This document shows, piece after piece, positions 7,970 to 14,839 of a stretch of DNA of 44,556 nt. The stretch comes from Steroidobacteraceae bacterium. Lineage in GTDB: Bacteria > Pseudomonadota > Gammaproteobacteria > Steroidobacterales > Steroidobacteraceae. The notes under the pieces are model-generated. The model searched no databases. It worked only from the letters and a program-made list of their open reading frames with translations, and had not been told where the DNA came from. Where the stretch lies: NCBI GenBank assembly GCA_025458865.1, contig JALORP010000028.1, positions 1 to 44,556 of the forward strand. The letters are read 5' to 3'. A program made the position numbers and the translations under genes. Within the stretch, counting starts at the first letter, position 1, and each line of letters opens with the position of its first letter.

Positions 7970-8013
7970 GCCGGGGGCACACGCCTCCGGGCCGGCGGCT
8001 TGGCACCGCCCAA

Positions 8014-8031
8014 ACAAGCAGCGCTGCTTGT
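8014..8031. promoter_or_regulatory. Perfect 18-bp palindrome upstream of E1 alpha
   Basis: ACAAGCAGCGCTGCTTGT is a perfect palindrome that directly abuts a second inverted repeat at 8032-8051. It lies upstream of the predicted -35 box. It could be an operator or, less likely, the stem of a terminator for the preceding operon, since no T-run follows immediately. Confidence 0.5.
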
Positions 8032-8051
8032 AACCGTCAAGGTTGACCGTT
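8032..8051. promoter_or_regulatory. Imperfect 20-bp palindrome overlapping the -35 box
   Basis: AACCGTCAAGGTTGACCGTT pairs at 8 of 10 positions. It contains the predicted -35 TTGACC, so a protein bound here would block RNA polymerase. The sequence differs from the AAACAGTC palindrome family, so a different regulator is implied. Confidence 0.45.
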
Positions 8052-8071
8052 TTTTGGCCGTGGCTTAGAGT
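8043..8071 (+). promoter_or_regulatory. Promoter of the 2-oxoacid dehydrogenase operon
   Basis: TTGACC (8043-8048) and TAGAGT (8066-8071) are separated by 17 bp, and the GTG start of E1 alpha follows 42 bp later. Confidence 0.55.
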
Positions 8072-8113
8072 CACCGCTCGGCCGCCTTCCGAGCGGCACC
8101 TGGGGGTTCCACC

Positions 8114-9082
8114 GTGCAGCTTTCACGCGACCAGCTCCTTCGCGCCTACCGGCAGATGAAGACGATCCGCGAGTTCGAGGAGCGCCTGCACGTCGAAATC
8201 CAGACGGGCGAGATCCCCGGCTTCACCCACCTCTATTCCGGCCAGGAAGCGGTCGCCGTCGGCGTCTGCGAGCACCTGACCGAGGAGGACTGGATCGCGA
8301 GCACCCACCGGGGTCACGGCCACTGCATCGCCAAGGGCTGCGACGTGCCCGGCATGATGCTCGAGATCTACGGCCGCCGGGACGGCCTGTGCAAGGGCAA
8401 GGGCGGCTCCATGCACATCGCCGACATGACCAAGGGCATGCTCGGCGCCAACGCCATCGTCGGCGGCGGGCCGCCGATCGCGGTGGGCGCAGCCCTCGCC
8501 TGCAAGGTCCGAAAGAACGGCCGGGTCGCGGTCGCCTTCGGCGGCGACGGCAGCTCGAACCAGGGCACGGTGTTCGAGGCGATGAACCTCGCCGTCGTGC
8601 TGCAGGCCCCGGCGATCTTCGTGTTCGAGCACAACGGCTACTCCGAGCACACCGGCGCCGACTACGCCGTGGGCTCGAAGGACATTGCAGGGCGCGCCCG
8701 CGGCTTCGGCATGCCGGCCGAAGTCTGCGACGGCGCCGACTTCTTCTCCGTGTACGAGGCGATGGGTCGGGCCGTGGAGCGCGCCCGCGCCGGCGGCGGC
8801 CCGACGACGATCGAGCCGAAGATCACCCGCTTCTTCGGGCACTTCGAGGGCGACCCCATGCTCTACCGCGCGAAGGACGAGGTCGCCCGGCAGCGCGAGA
8901 GCATGGACTGCCTCAAGAACTTCCGCGCCCGCGTCACGGCGGAAGGATGGCTCGCCGACGCCGACCTCGACCGCATCGACGCACAGGTGCTGGAGCTGAT
9001 CGACCGCTCGGTCGCCTCGGCGCGCACAGCCGCGCCGCCGACGGCCGCCGACCTGCTGACCGACGTCTACGTGTCCTACTGA
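8114..9082 (+). CDS. 2-oxoacid (pyruvate/acetoin-type) dehydrogenase E1 alpha subunit
   Basis: The 322-residue product is the thiamine-diphosphate-binding half of a heterotetrameric E1, which decarboxylates a 2-oxoacid (or cleaves acetoin) and passes the acyl group to E2. The ThDP motif GDGSSNQG is at 144-151 and its closing Asn at 174 (HNGYS). The catalytic-loop region HRGHGH is at 65-70. Its length of about 320 residues is typical of acetoin-dehydrogenase-type and short pyruvate-type E1 alpha chains; substrate cannot be decided. The start is GTG at 8114 with a G-rich ribosome site. The thiamine salvage operon nearby supplies the cofactor in principle. Confidence 0.93.
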   Translation: MQLSRDQLLRAYRQMKTIREFEERLHVEIQTGEIPGFTHLYSGQEAVAVGVCEHLTEEDWIASTHRGHGHCIAKGCDVPGMMLEIYGRRDGLCKGKGGSMHIADMTKGMLGANAIVGGGPPIAVGAALACKVRKNGRVAVAFGGDGSSNQGTVFEAMNLAVVLQAPAIFVFEHNGYSEHTGADYAVGSKDIAGRARGFGMPAEVCDGADFFSVYEAMGRAVERARAGGGPTTIEPKITRFFGHFEGDPMLYRAKDEVARQRESMDCLKNFRARVTAEGWLADADLDRIDAQVLELIDRSVASARTAAPPTAADLLTDVYVSY

Positions 9083-9090
9083 GGCTCCCC

Positions 9091-10012
9091 ATGCGCCAGC
9101 TTTCCATGCGCGATGCAATCAACGAGGCGCTGCACATCGAGATGGCGCGCGACCCGCGCGTGATCGTGCTCGGCGAGGACGTCTCCGGCGGTGCCGGCGG
9201 CACCTCCGGCCAGCGAGATGCGGCCGGCGGCGTGTTCGGCGTGACCAAGGGCCTGCTGCCGAAGTTCGGCGAGGACCGGGTCATCGACACGCCCATCTCG
9301 GAGTCGGCGATCATCGGCGCGGCCAACGGCGCGGCTCTGGCGGGCCTGCGGCCCGTAGCCGAACTCATGTTCGCCGACTTCCTCGGCGTCTGCTTCGACC
9401 AGGTGTTCAACCAGGCGGCCAAGTTCCGCTACATGTTCGGCGGCAAGACCTCCTGCCCGATCGTCATCCGCACGGCCACGGGCGCCGGCATGAACATGGG
9501 CGCGCAGCACAGCCAGCCGCGACGACGACCCGGTGGTGTTCTTCGAGCACAAGGCACTGTATCCGCGCAAGGGCCCGGTGCCCGAGGGCGACTACACGAT
9601 CCCCTTCGGCGAGGCGAACCTCGTGCGCGAGGGCGAGCACGTGACCGTGGTCGCCATCGGCCGCATGGTGTCCTTTGCCGAGAAGGCGCTCGACGCGCTC
9701 GCCAAGGACGGCATCACCGCCGACCTGATCGACCCGCGCACGCTCTCGCCGCTCGACGACGAGACCATCTACGAGAGCCTGGAGAACACCGGTCACCTGG
9801 TGATCGTGGACGAGTCGCCGCCGCGCTGCTCGGTCGCCTCCGACATCGCCGGGCTCGTCGCGACCAATGCCTTCCACGCCCTCAAGGCGCCGGTCGTGCA
9901 GATCACCCCGCCGCACACCCCGGTGCCGTTCGCGCGCGAGCTCGAGCGGGCCTACGTGCCGGGCCCCCAGGCCATCGAGGCCGCGATCCGCAGGCTCCTC
10001 AAGCAGAGCTGA
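9091..10012 (+). pseudogene. 2-oxoacid dehydrogenase E1 beta subunit, internal frame-breaking deletion
   Basis: The first 142 codons (9091-9516) match E1 beta well and end at the conserved AQHSQ. From 9518 the match continues in another frame as RDDDPVVFFEHK and runs cleanly to the stop at 10010-10012. In intact family members these two blocks are separated by about 31 residues (the SLEAW...PSTPYDAKGLL segment). Only one base lies between them here, so roughly 92 bp are missing and the frame is broken. Both halves otherwise look fully conserved, which suggests either a very recent mutation or an assembly error rather than an old pseudogene. As written, no functional beta subunit is made. The ATG at 9091 follows GAGG. 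Confidence 0.88.
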
Positions 10013-10014
10013 AA

Positions 10015-11247
10015 ATGAAGAACCGCATCCAGCCGATCACGATGCCGAAGTGGGGCATCGAGATGCAGGAAGGCACGATCAACGCATGGCACTGCGCCGT
10101 GGGCTCCGCGATCGCCAAGGGCGATCCGCTGCTCGACGTCGAGACGGAGAAGATCGTCAACTCCGTGGAGTCCCCCGTGGACGGGACCCTGCGCCGCGTG
10201 ATCGCCGACGCAGGCGAGACGCGGCCGGTCGGCGCGCTGCTCGCGGTCTACGCGGATGCGGATGTCTCTGACGCCGAGATCGACGCCTTCATCACCAGCT
10301 TCAAGGCGGCCGATGCTTCGTTCGAGCCGGAGGCGCCCGCCGCCGCGGCAGAATCATCCCCGGCGACCGCTAACGACACATCCCCGGCCGCGGAGACCGA
10401 ATCCAAGGTCAGCCCCATCGCGCGGCGCATCGCCGAGCGCCTCGGCATCGACGTGTCGAGGATCACGGGGACCGGCCGCCACGGACGCGTGTCGAAGGAG
10501 GACGTGGAGGCCTACGCACAGGCCCAGGGCCTGATGCCGGCCGAGGGCGGGCAGCCGGCGGCACCGGCGGCCGTGGACAACACGCCGACGCGCGAGAAGA
10601 TGACCTCGATGCGCCTCACGATCGCCCGGCGCCTGACGGAATCCAAGCAGTCCATCCCGCACTACCGCCTGTCGGTGGACGTGGACTGCTCCGCAATGGC
10701 CGCAAGGCGCGCCGAGCTGGCTGTCGCAGGCACCAAGGTCTCGCTGAACGACCTGCTGCTGCGCGCCGTGGCGCTCACGCTCGTGGAGCATCGCGACGTC
10801 AACGCCCAGTTCGCGGGCGACGAGGTGCTGCGATTCCCGCACGCTGACGTCTGCGTCGCTGTCGCCACGGAAGGCGGACTCACGACGCCGATCGTGCGCG
10901 CCGCCGACACCAAGGACGTCGCGCAGATCGCCGCCGAGGTCGCCGACCTCGCCGAGCGTGCGCGCGGCGCGCGGCTCACCCGCGAGGAGATCACCGGCGG
11001 GACCTTCACCCTCTCGAACCTCGGCATGTTCGGGGTGGACCGCTTCGACGCGATCATCAACCCGCCGCAGGTGGCGATCCTCGCCGTCGGCGCCGCCGCC
11101 GACCGCGCCGTGGTGCGGGAGGGCGCGGTCGCCGTGGCGCGCGTCATGACGCTCGAGCTGTCCTGCGACCACCGGGTCGTGGACGGGGCCGTCGGCGGGC
11201 GCTTCCTCGCCGCCCTCAAGAAGCGACTGGAGACAGGAGAGTTCTGA
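10015..11247 (+). CDS. Dihydrolipoamide acyltransferase (E2) of a 2-oxoacid dehydrogenase complex
   Basis: This 410-residue E2 has one N-terminal lipoyl domain with the lipoylated Lys46 in the ETEK turn, an Ala/Pro/Ser-rich linker (about 100-130), a peripheral subunit-binding domain at 131-167 (VSPIARRIAERLGID...GRVSKEDV) and a C-terminal catalytic domain with His386 and Asp390 in the DHRVVDG motif. It accepts the acyl group from E1 and passes it to CoA. It starts two bases after the E1 beta stop. No E3 dihydrolipoamide dehydrogenase gene follows, so one encoded elsewhere must serve the complex. Confidence 0.95.
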   Translation: MKNRIQPITMPKWGIEMQEGTINAWHCAVGSAIAKGDPLLDVETEKIVNSVESPVDGTLRRVIADAGETRPVGALLAVYADADVSDAEIDAFITSFKAADASFEPEAPAAAAESSPATANDTSPAAETESKVSPIARRIAERLGIDVSRITGTGRHGRVSKEDVEAYAQAQGLMPAEGGQPAAPAAVDNTPTREKMTSMRLTIARRLTESKQSIPHYRLSVDVDCSAMAARRAELAVAGTKVSLNDLLLRAVALTLVEHRDVNAQFAGDEVLRFPHADVCVAVATEGGLTTPIVRAADTKDVAQIAAEVADLAERARGARLTREEITGGTFTLSNLGMFGVDRFDAIINPPQVAILAVGAAADRAVVREGAVAVARVMTLELSCDHRVVDGAVGGRFLAALKKRLETGEF

Positions 11248-11248
11248 C

Positions 11249-13132
11249 ATGCGCCACGCCGCCCGCCTCGCTCTCGCCCTGACCGCCGCGCTCGCCGCCG
11301 GCTGCGCAAAGAAGGAAACCGGGCCGGTGACGGCCGACACAGCGGCTCCCCATCCCGGCGCCGCCGTGTACACCAAGGCCTGCGCGGAGTGCCACGAGGG
11401 CGGCGTCGCCCGCGCTCCCCACAAGATGTTCCTGCAGATGATGCCGACCGACGGCATCGTGAAGGCCCTCGAGCAGGGCGTGATGCAGACGCAGGCCGCC
11501 GGCCTCACGCCCGGGGAACGCCGGGCGGTGGCGGAGTATCTCACCGGCCACTCGCTCGACGAGGTGATCGCGCGCACGCCGCCGCCCTCCTGCGAAGGCC
11601 CGCGGCGCGAGTTCGACCTCGGCCGCGCGCCCGCGAAGGCCGGCTGGGGCGTGACGCGCGAGAACCAGCGGTTCATTCCTGCCGATGTCGCCGGCCTCAC
11701 GGCCGCGGACCTGCCGAAGCTCGAGCTGAAGTGGGCCTTCGCCTTCCCGGGCGCGAACCGCGCGCGCTCCCAGCCGACCGTGGCCATGGGCGCGGTTTTC
11801 GTCGGCAGCCAGGACGGCACGGTCTATGCGCTCGACAAGGAAACCGGCTGCGTGCGCTGGACGTTCCGCGCCAGCGCCGAGGTGCGCACGCCGGTGATCA
11901 TCGAGGGCTGGGATGCCGCCTCGCCGCCGGATCGGCCGCTCGCCTATTTCGCGGACTTCATTGCGCGCGTGTACGCCGTGGACGCGCGCACGGGCGAGCT
12001 GGTCTGGGTGACCAAGGTGGACGACCACGCCAACGCCACCGTAACTGGCGCGCCGGTGCTGCTGAAGGACCGCCTCTACGTCCCGATCTCCTCGCTCGAG
12101 GTCACTTCGGCCGCCGACCCGAAGTACGCCTGCTGCACCTTCCGCGGCGCCGTGGCCTCGCTCGATGCGCGCAGCGGCGCGACGGTATGGAAGACCCACA
12201 CGATCGACGAGCCGGCGCGCGAGGCCGGCAAGACGCGCATCGGCACGCCGATCCTCGCGCCGTCGGGCGCGCCGGTCTGGAACAGCCCGTCCATCGACGA
12301 GCAGCGCGGGGTGCTCTACGTCGGCACCGGCGAGAACTACTCCTCGCCCGCCAACGACCGCAGCGACGCGCTCATGGCCTTCGAACTGGCCACCGGCAAG
12401 CTGCTGTGGCACCGCCAGAAGACCGAGGGCGACGCCTGGAACGTGGCCTGCATGATGAAGGACAACCCCAACTGCCCCGAGGAGGACGGTCCGGACGTGG
12501 ACTTCGGCGCGGGCACGATCATCGCGCGCGGCGCCGGTGGCCGCGACCTGCTTCTCGCCGGCCAGAAGTCGGGCGACGTGTATGCGCTCGACCTCGCGAA
12601 GCGCGGCGAACCCGTGTGGCACAACAAGGTGGGCCGCGGCGGCATCCAGGGCGGCATTCACTTCGGCATGGCGCTCGACGGCCAGCGACTGTACGTCCCG
12701 ATCTCCGACATGACGAGCCCGGAGGCCGAGGTGCACCTGCACGACGTGCCCTCCAAGGCCGGCATCTACGCCCTCGACGTCGCGACCGGCAAGACGCTGT
12801 GGTCCCAGCCGGCCGACAACGTCTGCAACGGGCGCCAGTACTGCGAGGCGGGCATCTCGGCCGCCATCACCGCCATGCCGGGGGCCGTGCTCGCCGGCCA
12901 CATGGACGGCCGCCTGCGCGCCTACGAGGCGGAGACGGGCAAGGTCCTGTGGGAGTACGACACCACGCAGGACGTGACGGCCACGGACGGCAGCCGCGCA
13001 CACGGCGGCTCCTTCGGCGGCGGGGCCGGTCCGATCGTTCAAGACGGGATGCTGTTCGCCGCCTCCGGCTACGGCATCTACTTCCACATGCCGGGCAACG
13101 TGCTGCTGGCTTTCGCGCCCGGTAAGCGCTGA
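11249..13132 (+). CDS. PQQ-type beta-propeller lipoprotein with N-terminal cytochrome c domain
   Basis: The 627-residue product begins with a lipoprotein signal whose lipobox LAAGC gives a mature Cys19. A c-type haem site CAECH is at 45-49, with Met residues at 60-65 as possible axial ligands. From about residue 125 onward it is a quinoprotein beta-propeller with repeated DxxTGxxxW-type blades (for example LDKETGCVRWTF, FELATGKLLWH, LDVATGKTLW). The closest family I can name is polyvinyl-alcohol-dehydrogenase-like, PQQ-dependent alcohol oxidation in the periplasm. Here the haem domain is N-terminal and membrane-anchored. The ATG lies one base after the E2 stop, so it is the last gene of that operon. 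Confidence 0.87.
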   Translation: MRHAARLALALTAALAAGCAKKETGPVTADTAAPHPGAAVYTKACAECHEGGVARAPHKMFLQMMPTDGIVKALEQGVMQTQAAGLTPGERRAVAEYLTGHSLDEVIARTPPPSCEGPRREFDLGRAPAKAGWGVTRENQRFIPADVAGLTAADLPKLELKWAFAFPGANRARSQPTVAMGAVFVGSQDGTVYALDKETGCVRWTFRASAEVRTPVIIEGWDAASPPDRPLAYFADFIARVYAVDARTGELVWVTKVDDHANATVTGAPVLLKDRLYVPISSLEVTSAADPKYACCTFRGAVASLDARSGATVWKTHTIDEPAREAGKTRIGTPILAPSGAPVWNSPSIDEQRGVLYVGTGENYSSPANDRSDALMAFELATGKLLWHRQKTEGDAWNVACMMKDNPNCPEEDGPDVDFGAGTIIARGAGGRDLLLAGQKSGDVYALDLAKRGEPVWHNKVGRGGIQGGIHFGMALDGQRLYVPISDMTSPEAEVHLHDVPSKAGIYALDVATGKTLWSQPADNVCNGRQYCEAGISAAITAMPGAVLAGHMDGRLRAYEAETGKVLWEYDTTQDVTATDGSRAHGGSFGGGAGPIVQDGMLFAASGYGIYFHMPGNVLLAFAPGKR

Positions 13133-13140
13133 TACCAGCG

Positions 13141-13169
13141 TGCGCCTGGGAGCTCAGCTCCCAGGCGCA
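13141..13169. terminator. Strong bidirectional hairpin between convergent operons
   Basis: A perfect 13-bp stem (13141-13153 with 13157-13169) closes a 3-base loop. It sits in the 50-bp gap between the quinoprotein stop and the thiamine kinase stop. No T-run is present on either side. Confidence 0.7.
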
Positions 13170-13182
13170 ACGGTCGCCCAGT

Positions 13183-13974
13183 TCACCCGCCGACGGTCGC
13201 GAGTACCCCTGACCACGCCTGTGCGACCGCCTCGAATAGGCGTCGGGCCACGTCAAGGCGATGCGGCTCGACACCCGCTTCCTCGCCATACGCGGCCAGA
13301 AGCGTGCGTTCACCCGCCTCGTCAAGCTGCTGATACGCCGCAAAGCCCGCCAGATCCATGATCGGGTCGCCGAGACCGGCGTATTCCCAGTCCACCGCAA
13401 CCACCGTCTCGCCCGTGTCGAGGATGTTGGCGTGATGCAGGTCGTGGTGGCACAAGGCCGTCGTCATGGCACCTGGCTGGACCCTCAGGCCCTCGGCCTC
13501 GGCCAGCAGCGACGCGGGCACCTGCGCGGATGGCAGGAGGGCGCAGTAGCGCCGCAGAGATTCGCAGAAGTCCACCGCGCGCAGCCCGGTCGGGGGCGGC
13601 AGATCGTGCAGCGATCGCAGCCACCGAGCGACACGCTTGATCGATTCCGGCCGCCGGGCTTCCTCGCGCGACCAGGCGCGCCCCACCACCCACTCGTCCA
13701 CCTTCAGACCTGCAGGCGGATCGCTCCAAAGCACCCGCGGCGCGAGGCCGTTTGCGGCCGCCGCGCGCTGCGCGATGAGCTCGGCTTCGCGGCAGACGCC
13801 GAGCTGCTCGTCGCCTGCTCCCGCGAGGCGCACGGCAACGGCGAGCGGCGGCCGGCCGAGGCGATAGACATGGTTGCGCGACCCGCCGGTCAGCGGCTCG
13901 ACCTCGCGGCCGTCGAGCCCGAAGCGGCGCGCGATGGTCTCGAGCGCTTCGGCGTGTTGCGTCGCCACGGTCAC
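13183..13974 (-). CDS. APH/choline-kinase-fold phosphotransferase, probable thiamine kinase
   Basis: The 263-residue protein has the aminoglycoside/choline kinase fold. The catalytic loop is HHDLHHAN (176-183, base Asp178, metal ligand Asn183) and the metal-binding DWEYAG follows with Asp195. The family phosphorylates small alcohols. Because it is the last gene of a TPP-riboswitch operon, thiamine is the likely substrate, giving thiamine phosphate inside the cell and trapping the imported vitamin. The start is GTG at 13974, which overlaps the PnuC stop as GTGA, a sign of translational coupling. A longer frame to 14352 runs through the PnuC gene and is not supported. Confidence 0.85.
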   Translation of the reverse strand: MTVATQHAEALETIARRFGLDGREVEPLTGGSRNHVYRLGRPPLAVAVRLAGAGDEQLGVCREAELIAQRAAAANGLAPRVLWSDPPAGLKVDEWVVGRAWSREEARRPESIKRVARWLRSLHDLPPPTGLRAVDFCESLRRYCALLPSAQVPASLLAEAEGLRVQPGAMTTALCHHDLHHANILDTGETVVAVDWEYAGLGDPIMDLAGFAAYQQLDEAGERTLLAAYGEEAGVEPHRLDVARRLFEAVAQAWSGVLATVGG

Positions 13975-14582
13975 TCGGCGCCGACCTGCTGCGCGGGGCG
14001 CCGCCCGGCCCGCCTCCAGGACACATAGCCGACGCCCGCCATCACGGCGAAGCCGGCGTAGAGGATCGCCGTGAACAGGAGATCCTGCGACAGGAACAGT
14101 GCCGCGAGTCCGAGGTCGATGACGCTCCACCAGAGCCAGTGCTCGGCGATCCGCCGCGCCATCATCCAGGTGGCCGCCACGCTTGCGAAAGTGCCGAGCG
14201 CATCGGCCCAGGGAGCGGCCGCGTCCGTAAAATGCCCGAGGAGCGGCGCGGCCATACTGGTCGCCGCGATCACGGCCAGCGCGGCCTGCGCATGGCGCCG
14301 AGCCGGCCAGCGCCGCGGCTCGACCGCGTCTCCGCCGCCCGCAGCGCTCCACTGCCGCCAGCCGTAGACCGACAGCGCGACGTAGGCGACCTGCAGGGCG
14401 GACTGCAGGTACAGGGCCGCCTGCAGGAACACCGCGGCGTAGAGCGCCGTGCTCAGCCCGCCGGCGATCCAGCAGGCGCGGCGCCGGCGTATCGCGAGCA
14501 CGATATAGGCGACGCCGAGCGCGACGGCGGCGAGTTCCGCACCCGACGTATCAGCCAGCTGCTGCTGCAGCCGGTCGAGCAC
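13971..14582 (-). CDS. pnuT: PnuC-family vitamin transporter, probable thiamine transporter PnuT
   Basis: A 203-residue integral membrane protein with about seven hydrophobic segments and the PnuC hallmark YVALSVYGWRQW near residues 66-77. PnuC proteins are facilitators for vitamin precursors; those under TPP riboswitches are called PnuT and import thiamine. Uptake is pulled by phosphorylation, which fits the kinase gene that overlaps it. The start is GTG at 14582, three bases after the stop of the preceding small gene. Confidence 0.88.
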   Translation of the reverse strand: MLDRLQQQLADTSGAELAAVALGVAYIVLAIRRRRACWIAGGLSTALYAAVFLQAALYLQSALQVAYVALSVYGWRQWSAAGGGDAVEPRRWPARRHAQAALAVIAATSMAAPLLGHFTDAAAPWADALGTFASVAATWMMARRIAEHWLWWSVIDLGLAALFLSQDLLFTAILYAGFAVMAGVGYVSWRRAGRRPAQQVGAE

Positions 14583-14585
14583 GGC

Positions 14586-14828
14586 TCAGCCCCCGCCGCC
14601 GAGCACCTTCATCACGAACACGGCGCGCGCGGGTCCCTCGAAGGTCCGCGCCATTTCCTCCTGCAGCGCCTGCATCACGACGGCGTACTCGCCGGCGACC
14701 TGGGTGCTCATCGAGCTGGTCACGACGCGAAGGCCCGGCCGGGCGTTGAGGCGGTCGATGAAGTCCTTGATCGGCGGGATGAACTCGCCGGTCAGCGGAT
14801 AGAGGCTCATCTCGACGGCGACGTGCAT
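14586..14828 (-). CDS. MTH1187/YkoF-like thiamine-binding protein
   Basis: This 80-residue protein resembles the small MTH1187-type family, which folds as a ferredoxin-like sandwich and binds thiamine or related pyrimidines. Visible features are the MHVAVEMSLYPL opening, the FIPPIKDFIDRL helix and the closing AVFVMKVLGGGG. A clear AGGAGTT ribosome site precedes the ATG at 14828. It lies 11 bp after the TonB receptor and 3 bp before pnuT. A role as a cytoplasmic or periplasmic thiamine carrier or sensor is inferred; no signal peptide is seen. Confidence 0.85.
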   Translation of the reverse strand: MHVAVEMSLYPLTGEFIPPIKDFIDRLNARPGLRVVTSSMSTQVAGEYAVVMQALQEEMARTFEGPARAVFVMKVLGGGG

Positions 14829-14839
14829 CGCGGAACTCC

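Noticed and set aside
6017-8074. 685-codon open frame on the minus strand opposite aminopeptidase P
   Set aside because: It is a GC-driven shadow of the plus-strand gene: low-complexity, Arg/Ala/Gly-rich, with no family features, while the plus frame has every M24 metal ligand.
8389-11247. 952-codon frame joining part of E1 alpha, E1 beta and E2
   Set aside because: It is not a fusion protein: it starts out of frame in E1 alpha, picks up the E1 beta N-terminus, loses frame at the deletion, and later enters the true E2 frame by chance.
11216-13087. 623-codon minus-strand frame opposite the quinoprotein gene
   Set aside because: Composition is typical of an antisense frame of a GC-rich gene; no start signal or recognisable domain.
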